The notes beneath the pieces are model-generated. The model was not told the origin of the DNA and did not search any database. It saw nothing but the letters and a program-made list of their open reading frames with translations. DNA of 64,000 nt. It comes from Leuconostoc pseudomesenteroides KCTC 3652 (GTDB taxonomy: Bacteria > Bacillota > Bacilli > Lactobacillales > Lactobacillaceae). A program made the translations under genes and the position numbers. The stretch spans positions 124,001 through 188,000 of the forward strand of contig NZ_BMBP01000002.1 of the NCBI RefSeq assembly GCF_014634745.1. Reading direction: 5' to 3'. How positions within the stretch are numbered: the stretch's first letter is position 1; every line of letters begins with the position of its first letter. Below are positions 7,947 to 16,907 of the stretch, piece by piece.

Positions 7947-9252
7947 TTAGTCACCAAATCTTTTGGTTTTGTACCATTTCGTACCGTCTCTATGTAAAAT
8001 ATGATCTAAAAGTACGGAAATAACTGACACCACTGACACAACAATAAAAAGTTGTGCATAAGTTATATAAGAAATGATTGCTACTAATAGATTTTTTACA
8101 GTCAATTGTCCAAACTGACTCGCAAGTGCTATATTGATTTGTAATAAGTAAATGCCAACCATCAAAAACCAATTTATCATCAATAAATTTGCTAGCTCAA
8201 CGTTATTACTACCAATTGTAAATAAAATATGAACACTCGGATTGAAAATGCTAATCCCCCAAGTCACCATATTAACCACAAATATCACATCAGAAATGAC
8301 AATCGCAGCATTGAACCAAAAAAATGTACTAATATAATAAAAAACTTCCCACTTTATCCGCCAAACACTTCGATCAAATAAATGTTTGAAATTATCCAAA
8401 ATCACCTGATAATTGCCCTTAGCCCAGCGCTTGCGCTGCTGATAATATGCTGACAAAGTCTCAGGCTCTTGTTGAAACGCCTCAGAATTATGTGCCAAAG
8501 CAATCAATTTACCGCTTTGCATAATTTTAAATGAAATGGCTGTATCTTCAGTTAATGCGCCATTGTCCCAACCACCAATCTGCTTAACAAAACTTGTTTT
8601 GATAATAAAATTTGTCCCTGGTATTCGCCCAATTTTGAACAGATGCCATAAGCCAACATGATGAATTCTTTGTGTATTGACAATTTCTAAATTAATACAC
8701 CTTGTTAAAAAATTTTGTTTATAATTTCTTGTTTTATTTCTACCAAAAACAGCCGCATATTTTTCTGGATTTCTCTACTAAAAAGTGAAGTGCGTTTTTT
8801 TCAGGCATTGCATCTGCATCGTATACACAGATCCATTCACCTGTGGCAATTTTTAAAGCATCATTCAATACGCCTGCTTTTCCACCAGTCCCCGTTCTTT
8901 GAATAACCGTCGCATCAATATGTTGATACTGTGGTAACGACACAACACTCTTTATTTGATCATAGGTGTCATCTTCACAGTTGTCGGCATACAATAACAG
9001 TTCTAACTGTTCTTTAGGATAATTTAAATTTAATATAGCTTCAACAGTTTGGGCAATCACAACGTCCTCATTGTGGGCAGGAACGACGACTGTTACCTTA
9101 GGGTAAGTTGCTAGTCGAAAGACTTTTTGCCTTTCTTTTTTAATACTTGTTAGCCAAAAATGAGTGGCACTAAATAAGATCATCAGCCCAAGTCCAGTCG
9201 CAATCCAAATCGACATAATTGCTAACACCATAATTATTTGACTAAAATTCAT
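7947..9252 (-). pseudogene. BcsA-like GT2 polysaccharide synthase, interrupted by one frameshift
   Basis: Two adjacent frames together encode a full processive GT2 synthase of about 435 residues. The 5' part (to stop 8740) has N-terminal membrane helices, VVVPAHNEDVV, YADNCEDD and VYDADAMPEK (donor-binding Asp residues). The 3' part, readable in another frame from about 8775, continues EKYAAVFGRNKTRN, GALTEDTAISF (catalytic base TED), QQRKRW (acceptor motif) and C-terminal membrane helices. The break lies at a short A run (T 8770-8772 on the plus strand): one A fewer or two more restores the frame. Preferred start ATG 9250-9252 has TTGGAG seven bases upstream. Sequencing error, true inactivation or phase variation are all possible. 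Confidence 0.85.
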
Positions 9253-9385
9253 CTTCTGACTCCAATTTAAAAATGTCAATCACTCTGTAATAAATTATCC
9301 ATAAAAAAACAAAAAGAATAACAAAACTAATAAAAAATATGCCCGTTACTAGCCATGAAATCAATACAAAAATGCTTTCTGTCAT
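9242..9385 (-). CDS. Small single-pass membrane protein in the exopolysaccharide operon
   Basis: 47 residues, MTESIFVLISWLVTG at the start, then a long hydrophobic helix (through about residue 33) and an acidic tail ending KLESEDEF. The ATG (9383-9385) follows AAGGATT at ideal distance. Its last codons overlap the GT2 start, and the GT2 ribosome binding site lies inside it, so the two should be translationally coupled. It could be an accessory subunit of the synthase. No family recognised. Confidence 0.65.
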   Translation of the reverse strand: MTESIFVLISWLVTGIFFISFVILFVFLWIIYYRVIDIFKLESEDEF

Positions 9386-9396
9386 TTTTTTAATCC

Positions 9397-10242
9397 TTAT
9401 AATAAGTATTCATCAATTAAATCGGTCTCTTGTTTTCGATGTAGCTTTTTCAATACGTCATCAAATTTTAATGGTTCCCGCTGATTTAGTTTTAAACTGG
9501 CAAATTGATAACGTAATTCCTGTTTTTTACCATTAAGTTCAAAATATGTGTCATTAAGTTGTTGTCGCGTTTCAAGATTTAATGAGTTAACTTCATCTTC
9601 TTTAATTCGTAGACTAACGATAATAAATTCACTATGACCGAAATAAAAGATACGTTCGCTAGGAAGCCGATTTTCTTTTAGTAATGTTGATATATCTGAA
9701 AGCACTTGGAACAATTGATTTTGATCTGCATACTCCCGTTGTTCGTAGTATGGCAGAGAAATTAATGTTAGTACAACGAGTGGTTCACGATCAGAAAATT
9801 TGCTAACTATTTTGTCATAATATTTTCTAAGTGATGCTTGCGTTGGTGTTTTGGTGACCAAATTTTTCTTTTCCATTTTACGCATGATCAATTTTCTATT
9901 ATTAATTAATGTATTACGACTCAAAACTTGTGAGCGCATAACTACACTAATAGTAGAAAAAAAAGGAAAGGTCACAAGTAGCAAAGTTTTGATTACACCG
10001 CTAACTTGCGAACCAATATTCAAAATTAGGGCGATACCAACAAAAACAACAATAGTTACTAACCATACTAAAATAATACGATCAATAAAGAATCCTGTAA
10101 TAATGCCCAGCAACATCATAACTGCAATTGGAATCATTAGGTATTTATCTAATAGTCCAACCGAAATTGTGATTGTTAAGATAACAACAATAAACAAAAG
10201 AATCAATGTTTCTAACGTTAATGTTTTACTTTTATATTTCAT
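9397..10242 (-). CDS. Membrane protein with degenerate GGDEF-like domain (PssE-like)
   Basis: 281 residues: about four N-terminal membrane helices (residues 10-105), a basic linker, then a cytoplasmic domain from about 140 with a GGDEF-fold pattern (LVVLTLISLPYY, later YFGHSEFIIVSL where GHSEF replaces GGDEF). The catalytic signature is lost and the RxxD inhibitory site is not evident, so it is probably not a diguanylate cyclase. Its place before the GT2 gene parallels the receptor proteins of Listeria Pss and related systems that regulate the synthase. Whether it binds a nucleotide cannot be told. Confidence 0.65.
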   Translation of the reverse strand: MKYKSKTLTLETLILLFIVVILTITISVGLLDKYLMIPIAVMMLLGIITGFFIDRIILVWLVTIVVFVGIALILNIGSQVSGVIKTLLLVTFPFFSTISVVMRSQVLSRNTLINNRKLIMRKMEKKNLVTKTPTQASLRKYYDKIVSKFSDREPLVVLTLISLPYYEQREYADQNQLFQVLSDISTLLKENRLPSERIFYFGHSEFIIVSLRIKEDEVNSLNLETRQQLNDTYFELNGKKQELRYQFASLKLNQREPLKFDDVLKKLHRKQETDLIDEYLL

Positions 10243-10262
10243 TTTATAAATTACCTACTCAA

Positions 10263-11375
10263 CTATTGGAAATGATGATAAATAATATCCAAAATTTTTT
10301 CAGATGCTTTTCCGTCGCCATAGGGATTTTTAGCACTGGCCATTTGTTGATAAACATTTTTATCATCTAACAATAAACGCATATTTTTTTGAACATTATC
10401 AGACTGTGTGCCAATTAATTTCAGAGTACCAGCCGCTACTCCCTCTGGTCGCTCTGTATTGTCTCGTAGGACCAAAACCGGTTTCCCAAGCGATGGTGCT
10501 TCTTCTTGCACACCACCCGAATCTGTCATAATGAAGAAACTACGAGCTGCAATATTTTGAAAGTCAACCGTATTTAATGGTGGTAGCAAATGAACTTTAT
10601 CAACGTCATCAAAGTAGCGATGAGCAACCTCTTGTACATGTGGACTCAAATGAACTGGAAAAATAACTTCAATATCTTCATATTGCTTAATCACATTTTT
10701 GACCGCACTAAAAACTGACTCCAATCCATTTTCTTGATTTTCGCGTCGATGCATTGTTAGCATAATGATACGATGACCTTTTTCAATTTTATCTAGCACA
10801 CTATGGTTATATTCTTTATGAACAGTATAATTTAATGCATCAATCGCAGTATTACCAGTTACAAAAATATGTTCACGATTATGATGTTCCAAAAGCAAAT
10901 TTTCTTGACTCTGAATCGTTGGCGCAAAATACAAATCAGCAAGTGTGTCAGTTAATTGACGATTCATTTCTTCTGGGAAGGGTGAGTATTTATGCCAAGT
11001 TCGTAGCCCAGCTTCCACATGACCAATAGTAATTTTATGATAGAATGCACTAACACTGGCAGCAAAAGTTGTCGCGGTATCACCGTGAACTAAAACAATG
11101 TCCGGCCTGTCGTTATCCAAAATACCGTCCAATGTTTGAATAACATCAATTGTTATGCTTGACAAACTTTGTTCATTTTTCATCAAATTCAGATCATAAT
11201 CAGGGACTATTTTAAAATCATTAAGCGCTTGATCCAACATTTCTCTATGCTGTCCCGTCACAACAACAATTTCTTGAAAATGATTGTTTTTTGCCATTGC
11301 CTTAATAATTGGCGCCATTTTAATTGCTTCTGGTCTCGTGCCAAAAACAAACATTACTTTAATTGTATTTTTCAT
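10263..11375 (-). CDS. mnaA: UDP-N-acetylglucosamine 2-epimerase (non-hydrolysing)
   Basis: 370 residues from MKNTIKVMFVFGTRPEAIKM; this ATG follows AGGAGAGTAT, which decides against an upstream start. The enzyme interconverts UDP-GlcNAc and UDP-ManNAc. Family landmarks: FGTRPEAIKMAPII, VVTGQHREML, VHGDTATTFA, GHVEAGLRT, PFPEEMNRQL and the DSGGVQEEAP substrate loop near residue 290. It is first in the polysaccharide operon, which points to ManNAc as a component of the polymer made by the GT2 synthase downstream. wecB is the alternative name. Confidence 0.95.
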   Translation of the reverse strand: MKNTIKVMFVFGTRPEAIKMAPIIKAMAKNNHFQEIVVVTGQHREMLDQALNDFKIVPDYDLNLMKNEQSLSSITIDVIQTLDGILDNDRPDIVLVHGDTATTFAASVSAFYHKITIGHVEAGLRTWHKYSPFPEEMNRQLTDTLADLYFAPTIQSQENLLLEHHNREHIFVTGNTAIDALNYTVHKEYNHSVLDKIEKGHRIIMLTMHRRENQENGLESVFSAVKNVIKQYEDIEVIFPVHLSPHVQEVAHRYFDDVDKVHLLPPLNTVDFQNIAARSFFIMTDSGGVQEEAPSLGKPVLVLRDNTERPEGVAAGTLKLIGTQSDNVQKNMRLLLDDKNVYQQMASAKNPYGDGKASEKILDIIYHHFQ

Positions 11376-11756
11376 ATACTCTCCTATGTCATAAAATAAA
11401 TTTGAAGTTCTCATTATTTTTTTTAGACTCTATACACGTAAATTGCTAGCCGATGATAAACGTTAAACATTTTAGATATCACTATATCACTATTAGTATA
11501 AAAAAATAGTTTTAATAACTTATATTTAGTCTTGCCGTTTGATAATAATGTAAAAACACTACAATTTTACAAATATAGCATTAAACCAATAGGACAGTTA
11601 ATCAATAGCATTTTGTAACTCTCAATTATGTTGTCATCCTATTAAACCTTAATTTCATTAAGATAGTGAATCGCTCTCATACAGTCATGTTTTAATCATC
11701 AACTGTTCTAAATTCTAAACTGACAGGCTTAAAACTCCAGTAAAATAATCAGCTAC
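11376..11756. other. Intergenic region: promoter side of the polysaccharide operon
   Basis: About 380 very AT-rich bases between the 3' end of the pilus operon and the mnaA start. It should contain the mnaA promoter. No coding frame with start signals and no strong repeat was seen apart from the terminator hairpin listed next. Confidence 0.4.
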
Positions 11757-11761
11757 CAAAA

Positions 11762-11806
11762 ATGAGTAGACTAAATTCAGTTAATTACCAAATCTAGACT
11801 ACTCAG
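11762..11806 (-). terminator. Terminator at the end of the pilus operon
   Basis: TGAGTAG (minus strand) and its partner CTACTCA are the ends of a roughly 15-bp stem, with one mismatch and one G-U pair, separated by a 12-base loop and followed by ATTTTTGG. It lies about 35 bp after the second sortase gene. Confidence 0.7.
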
Positions 11807-11839
11807 TTCAAAATTATTTTAGTGTTATATCTTTTACTT

Positions 11840-12985
11840 TCACATTTTAATCCAATTTTCGCCATTCTTGGAATTAAAATAGAATTGATCTTGTTTTTTA
11901 GGATAAAATGACATGTGCCTATCACTTATTTTTTTAACACCTATCTTAACATTAGTTTGATTAGGTATGCCCAGCTCCTTCATAACATACATATTACCCG
12001 GTAAATTATCAAATACGACTTGACCATCCAAATTAGAATAACGAATTAACGGCGCACCATCTCTCTTCAGAGTCACTTTTCCATTTTTGGAGAATAATTG
12101 GTAACCTATATCAGCAATAGGCTCTCCATTTTTGTTAAGTCGGTAAAAAGAAAAATTGAATTTCTTTTTTGATAATTTCATCATCACAATTTTTCGACAG
12201 AGTAAAAAGAACTGACCAATTAGCAACAACACAACACCAATCAGAATTATGCCTTGTTTCAGAGTATGCCACTTATTGGCGGTATCAATTTTCTTTGTCA
12301 TATCTGCTGTGTAGGGTACCCGATATCCGGTCACCAACAGTCGATGAGAATTAATCATATATGGTGTACATGTCAAAAGCGTAACTAAATCTTTGTTTGG
12401 TTCAATTTTTAATCCTTGATAATCCTCAGGTTTAACAATTTGAATTTTAAAAACCTTATAGGCTAATTTTTTATGCAATACTGTTAAAACAAAAACATCA
12501 TTTTTTTTAACTTTATTGAGGTTTGTGAATAAAACCCGAGATGCCAATCCACGATGAGCGGAAATAACACTATGCGTTCCTTCCCCGCCAATTGGAAAAG
12601 AAGTGCCTTGCAATACTGTTGCGCCATAATTGAGTGTTTCTTCGTTGGTAGTATCAAAAAGAGGTATATCTAATCCGATTTTTGAAATACTAATTTTTCC
12701 GATTAAGTGCTTTTTTAGGTCGACGTGTTCATTATAAGTGGACCCAGAAAAAGGATCACTACCTGCCACGATACCGTCTTGACGCAATTTTGCATTTTTT
12801 TTACGCATACTGGCTTCTTTAGACAAAATATTTTTGTTTGTTTGAGATTGTAGGGTTTTAATACGTTGTTCATCAATAAAATGATTAAGTGCACCAACAT
12901 AAAATGGATACAACGCAACCAAAAAACCGATTAAAAAAATAAGATTTAAAATAAAATTTTGCTTTGTTCTCTTCTTTTTAGTCAT
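11840..12985 (-). CDS. Class C sortase with extra C-terminal CnaB-like domain (second of two)
   Basis: 381 residues. N-terminal membrane helix (residues 13-30), lid motif DPF in AGSDPFSGS near residue 76, catalytic His in ISAHRGLAS, catalytic Cys in TLLTCTPYMINSHR with the following Arg, then a second helix (GIILIGVVLLLIGQFFLL) and about 105 more residues. The last part reads as a CnaB/SpaA-like beta domain (NLDGQVVFDNLPGNMYVMKE). Class C sortases polymerise pilins. The gene overlaps the first sortase by eight bases. Positive residues after helix 2 put the extra domain on the cytoplasmic side, which is odd. Confidence 0.9.
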   Translation of the reverse strand: MTKKKRTKQNFILNLIFLIGFLVALYPFYVGALNHFIDEQRIKTLQSQTNKNILSKEASMRKKNAKLRQDGIVAGSDPFSGSTYNEHVDLKKHLIGKISISKIGLDIPLFDTTNEETLNYGATVLQGTSFPIGGEGTHSVISAHRGLASRVLFTNLNKVKKNDVFVLTVLHKKLAYKVFKIQIVKPEDYQGLKIEPNKDLVTLLTCTPYMINSHRLLVTGYRVPYTADMTKKIDTANKWHTLKQGIILIGVVLLLIGQFFLLCRKIVMMKLSKKKFNFSFYRLNKNGEPIADIGYQLFSKNGKVTLKRDGAPLIRYSNLDGQVVFDNLPGNMYVMKELGIPNQTNVKIGVKKISDRHMSFYPKKQDQFYFNSKNGENWIKM

Positions 12986-14156
12986 TTTTTTGATTACTTT
13001 CCATTATGATTTGATAATGACTTCGCTTTGTCTTTTTTAAATAAAATCGTTTGTTAGTCAACTTTTTTACATAAGCGCAAAATGGTTTTTCATTTGTCAT
13101 AGAATTTTCAATTAAAATTTTGTACTGTCCACCGAACAATTTGCCAAAGTTAACTTGGCCGTTTTTATCACTAGTTGCTCGATACATATCGCCCTGCTGA
13201 TTGAAAAGTGGTTTTCCATTTTTTTGAATCAGTCTAAAAGATAGATTCGGCGCTGGAAGATGATTTTGATAAATATAGAATCGCAATAAATAAGAGCGTT
13301 TGGCGGCTAATAGTTCAATTATTTCTCGTTTCAAAATATAACAAATAATCGCAAGAACAGTCACAAGTAGTACCAATAAGACTAACAGATTTTTGGCTTG
13401 GTATTGCGAGGTTTGCTTTTCTTGGTGGTCAAATGCTGATTTGCTGAGGGGAACCCTTTTACCAGTGATCAACAGTCGGTGAGTGTTAATCATGTATGGC
13501 GTACACGTCACCAAAGTTGCCAAATCTTCGTTTGCTTTTATACCAACATCATTTAAATTCGACGGTAACACAACTTTCTTACTAACTACTTGATAAGCTA
13601 ATCGCTTGCCATACACTTTGAAAAAAAACTTATCACCTTTCTTTAGCTTATGTAAATTGGTAAACAACAATTGACTAGTCAAACCACTGTGACCTAAAAG
13701 CACAGTATGAGTGTTATTACCGCCAACAGGATATGAACTGCCAGGCAACAATGTGATACCTTGTTGCAATAAACTTTCAGTTGTTGTATCAAAAATTGGT
13801 AAACTTAGTGATATTTTGGGAATAAATATACTACCTAAGGCATGTTGCCTATAATAAGACTGATCTTCCTTTGGCACATTTTTTAGAGATGTACCAAGAA
13901 TATTTTTGACTGGAGAAATTCCTAATTGTTGATTTTCTTCATTCTTTTTCTTATTCGCTGCGATTAGTTCCTTTAACTTCTTATCACTTGCTTTTTGATT
14001 AATCTGATTAACTGAATTAACCTCTCTTTGCGCAACATAATTATTAACAGCATTGGCAAAAAAAGGGTACATAAATATCATAAAGCCAATCATAAACATA
14101 ATGGCAATAAACAACTTCAATGAAATATTCGTTCTATTATGATTTATCTTTGACAT
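12978..14156 (-). CDS. Class C sortase with extra C-terminal CnaB-like domain (first of two)
   Basis: 392 residues from ATG 14154-14156 (MSKINHNRTN); longer starts would run over the pilin gene and lack a ribosome binding site. N-terminal helix, then the sortase domain with catalytic His in LLGHSGLTS and Cys in TLVTCTPYMINTHR, a second helix (LLVLLVLLVTVLAII) and a C-terminal domain resembling a CnaB fold (SDKNGQVNFGKLFGGQYKI). Unlike its partner it has no DPF/DPW lid motif in the expected place (ISPVKN instead). It probably joins backbone pilins or attaches the accessory ones. Confidence 0.9.
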   Translation of the reverse strand: MSKINHNRTNISLKLFIAIMFMIGFMIFMYPFFANAVNNYVAQREVNSVNQINQKASDKKLKELIAANKKKNEENQQLGISPVKNILGTSLKNVPKEDQSYYRQHALGSIFIPKISLSLPIFDTTTESLLQQGITLLPGSSYPVGGNNTHTVLLGHSGLTSQLLFTNLHKLKKGDKFFFKVYGKRLAYQVVSKKVVLPSNLNDVGIKANEDLATLVTCTPYMINTHRLLITGKRVPLSKSAFDHQEKQTSQYQAKNLLVLLVLLVTVLAIICYILKREIIELLAAKRSYLLRFYIYQNHLPAPNLSFRLIQKNGKPLFNQQGDMYRATSDKNGQVNFGKLFGGQYKILIENSMTNEKPFCAYVKKLTNKRFYLKKTKRSHYQIIMESNQKND

Positions 14157-14292
14157 GTTCTCATTTCCCTTTATAATTTGCCAAACTAAACGCCACCGAG
14201 GTATTTCTGAGAAGAATGTCACACTTGATCTGATACTACTTTGATAAAAAAAGCGCGCACCATTATCATGATTTGCACTTTCTAGAGATGAA

Positions 14293-15819
14293 TTAAATGT
14301 TTTGTTCTTTCTTATTACGTTTGTTCCAAAGATAAGCAGCACCCATCATCAATGCGCCAATTATTAAGAACAAATAAATACCTGAACCACCTGTTGATGG
14401 CAAAATACCTTTTTTGATGTTCGTGATTGTAATCAACTGACTTGCACCAAAGCTTCCCTTTGTCACTGTGAACTTAACAGGTGCTGTCAAAAGTGCATAG
14501 CCTTCTGGTGCTTTTGTTTCAACCAAGGCGTAGCTTTGGCCATCTGACAACTTAGCTGAATATTCCAATCCTTTTAGTGATATCGTACCCTTCGAATCTG
14601 AAATATATGTTGTAGCACCATCAGCTGTTGCGGCCCAATTGTATGACCCATCAGAAGCTTGTGTTGCATAAGCAACCTTATCACCATTTGCATTCAACTT
14701 AACCAACTGGAATTCTGCATTAGCAAGTGTTTTACCACTTTGCTTATCTTGCTTAACAAAATTAATGCCACCAGTATAAATTTCTGGTCCCTGAGTTGGC
14801 GTTGAAGTAACGTCAGTGCCATTACCAATATTAAGTGTCGCCGTGTTGTTTAAAGCCTTATCTGGTACTGCAGCGTTAGTTAGCGTTGCATCATAAGTAA
14901 TAGTTAATTTCTTTCCTGCAGCTGCTTTCACAGCAGCAGTACTTGTATCAAAGGTAATTTTGAAGCCCTTACCATTTTGGTCATTAGCAGCACTTGCTTC
15001 AACCTTATAATCAGTGCCTTTTGTTAGTCCTGCAACTTGAACAGTTGACGCATCATCATCGATACCTAAATTAGGTGTATCGACAACATTAAATGTTGAT
15101 TTATCAGCAATGTTCCAAGGTACAGCAATTTGTAGTTGATAACCAAATGTTTGGCCAAATGTAGCATTGTATACCTTTGTACCATCAGGCAGCGTAACTT
15201 CTAAAGCGGCCTTGCTTTTATCATTCAAATCTTTCGTAATAGCAGTTGATTTTTCGTTTTTTGGATAAACATGAATATTAGTATTGATCTCTGAATCAGA
15301 TCCTGTCTTATAGATAGGTAGTGCCAATACAATTGGATCAGCTTTTTGTGTAATATCCGTTGGTGAATTCGTTTCAACAAATAAGTAAACTTTATCTTTA
15401 TCACCATCTTTAGAAGCTAAATTTGAGAAAGTCACTGTGCCATCATCACCCTTAGTGACATCTTGACCCACTTGATTTGCATAACTTGGTGCTTTATCAA
15501 CAGCATCTTTTTGAACAGCTTGAGTAGCTTCTTCAGCCGTTTGCCCACCTTTACGTAGCGCCAAATAATGATCTGTAACATCATAAGCTGTGAAAGTAAC
15601 ACCCGCTAGTGGTGTGCCACCAAAACTGCTATCAACATCACCTGTGTTGGTCTTGTTTGCCGGTACTTGGCCTTCATCAAACACACGCTTGTGTAATGTC
15701 ACATTAACTGTGTCAGTTGAATCTGCTGATACATTAGCAACACCTAAAACTGCTGAAAGCAATAATGGTAGCACTAGTAAAATTGTATTGGCCAATGTTG
15801 ACCATGTTTTACGCTTCAT
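14293..15819 (-). CDS. Major (backbone) pilin, SpaA-like
   Basis: 508 residues: signal peptide to about 32 (ANVSADS), two or three Ig-like domains, pilin motif with the crosslinking lysine in HVYPKNEKS near residue 183, an E-box in SYALVETKAPEGYALL near 433, and a sorting signal LPSTGGSG followed by a hydrophobic helix and the tail NKRNKKEQNI. In SpaA-type pili the YPKN lysine attacks the sortase-bound Thr of the next subunit to form the shaft. Order tip-basal-backbone-sortase equals spaCBA-srtC of lactobacilli. The ATG follows AAAGGGAGA and lies within the end of the preceding gene. Confidence 0.93.
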   Translation of the reverse strand: MKRKTWSTLANTILLVLPLLLSAVLGVANVSADSTDTVNVTLHKRVFDEGQVPANKTNTGDVDSSFGGTPLAGVTFTAYDVTDHYLALRKGGQTAEEATQAVQKDAVDKAPSYANQVGQDVTKGDDGTVTFSNLASKDGDKDKVYLFVETNSPTDITQKADPIVLALPIYKTGSDSEINTNIHVYPKNEKSTAITKDLNDKSKAALEVTLPDGTKVYNATFGQTFGYQLQIAVPWNIADKSTFNVVDTPNLGIDDDASTVQVAGLTKGTDYKVEASAANDQNGKGFKITFDTSTAAVKAAAGKKLTITYDATLTNAAVPDKALNNTATLNIGNGTDVTSTPTQGPEIYTGGINFVKQDKQSGKTLANAEFQLVKLNANGDKVAYATQASDGSYNWAATADGATTYISDSKGTISLKGLEYSAKLSDGQSYALVETKAPEGYALLTAPVKFTVTKGSFGASQLITITNIKKGILPSTGGSGIYLFLIIGALMMGAAYLWNKRNKKEQNI

Positions 15820-16907
15820 TTGTATTCTCCCTTTTTCTTCCTATTTCTTTGTTTCATAAACAAAACTAATATCACCATCACCAAACCAATAACAGAAATA
15901 GAACCTATCGCCGCACTCGTTGCTGGTAAAGCTGGCAGTATAGTCGGCTTTTTTTGATAATTCAAGATGCGTGGTTGCGCATTTTTCATAATATAGTCCG
16001 GCATAGTACCAGCTGAAATTTTTGATAATGGTTGCCCGTTAACAGTAATTGGTAAAACGTCATTGATACTGTTAACTGCGGGAATATTGACTTTAATTTG
16101 CTGAGCTAACTTTGAAATTTCAAAGTTTTTTAATGTTGCAACCTCTTCAAAATAATATTCTCCAGCAACTAATTTAGTATCATTCAAAGCAACTAAGCCA
16201 TTTTCATCAGATACTATTTTTTTAATTGCGCTATCGTGTAACGGATTAGTTACAATTTGCCAATTATTGTCATTTGTAAGATATTCTTTTCGATTATTAT
16301 TTAATCTATAAAAGACAAATTTCACCCCAGCTAATGGTGTTTCTTTTTGATCTAATGTTTGACCATATTTGAAAAAATATGGCACTCTTGTAACAATCGC
16401 AGACTTAGTATCAATTGTTAAAATATCTTGATGCACTTTTTGATCAGCTGGCACAAAAGCAATTGGATCGGTCATTTGTTCATAAAATAACCCATTGTTA
16501 TCAAAATGTTTCACCTGCTCTTGAACGATTAAATAGGCTTTACCAATGCTTCTGTCTGCATGAAAGATTGCTTGTCCATTTTCATCAGTTCTTTCAGTCT
16601 CAACCAATTGAACGTTGTTTTGTTTAATGTATTTTTCAATACCTTGATTAAGTGATTTTAGTGTTTGAAAATAATTCTCATCATTTTGATGTTTTTGATA
16701 ATCATTGGTTAAATCGTATAATTTAAAAGTGACATTTGCGCCTGGCATATAAGCCATTGGATCTGAACCATAAACACTTAATTGATGATTAAGCTTTATT
16801 GTTACAGGACTAGATAGATCCGCCTCGACATTTTTGTGTGACAGACTAAAACTTAACAGAACAGCTGATAGAATCGTTACAATAGAAATCATCATTTTTT
16901 TAATCAT
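15816..16907 (-). CDS. Minor (probably basal) pilin, SpaB-like, with LPATS sorting motif
   Basis: 363 residues: signal peptide to about 29, two CnaB-like domains (ANVTFKLYDLTND near 60; AGVKFVFYRLNNNRK near 195; E-box-like GEYYFEEVA) and a C-terminal anchor LPALPATSAAIG, hydrophobic helix and KQRNRKKKGEYK. The motif reads LPATS rather than LPxTG. Its position between tip and backbone genes matches SpaB, the pilus base. Start ATG overlaps the previous stop (ATGA) behind GAGG. It overlaps the next gene by four bases, so all three pilins are coupled. Confidence 0.88.
   Translation of the reverse strand: MIKKMMISIVTILSAVLLSFSLSHKNVEADLSSPVTIKLNHQLSVYGSDPMAYMPGANVTFKLYDLTNDYQKHQNDENYFQTLKSLNQGIEKYIKQNNVQLVETERTDENGQAIFHADRSIGKAYLIVQEQVKHFDNNGLFYEQMTDPIAFVPADQKVHQDILTIDTKSAIVTRVPYFFKYGQTLDQKETPLAGVKFVFYRLNNNRKEYLTNDNNWQIVTNPLHDSAIKKIVSDENGLVALNDTKLVAGEYYFEEVATLKNFEISKLAQQIKVNIPAVNSINDVLPITVNGQPLSKISAGTMPDYIMKNAQPRILNYQKKPTILPALPATSAAIGSISVIGLVMVILVLFMKQRNRKKKGEYK

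Noticed and set aside
9851-10249. 132-codon plus-strand frame opposite the GGDEF-like gene
   Set aside because: Antisense of a coding gene in an operon; Ile/Thr/Lys-rich composition typical of shadow frames.
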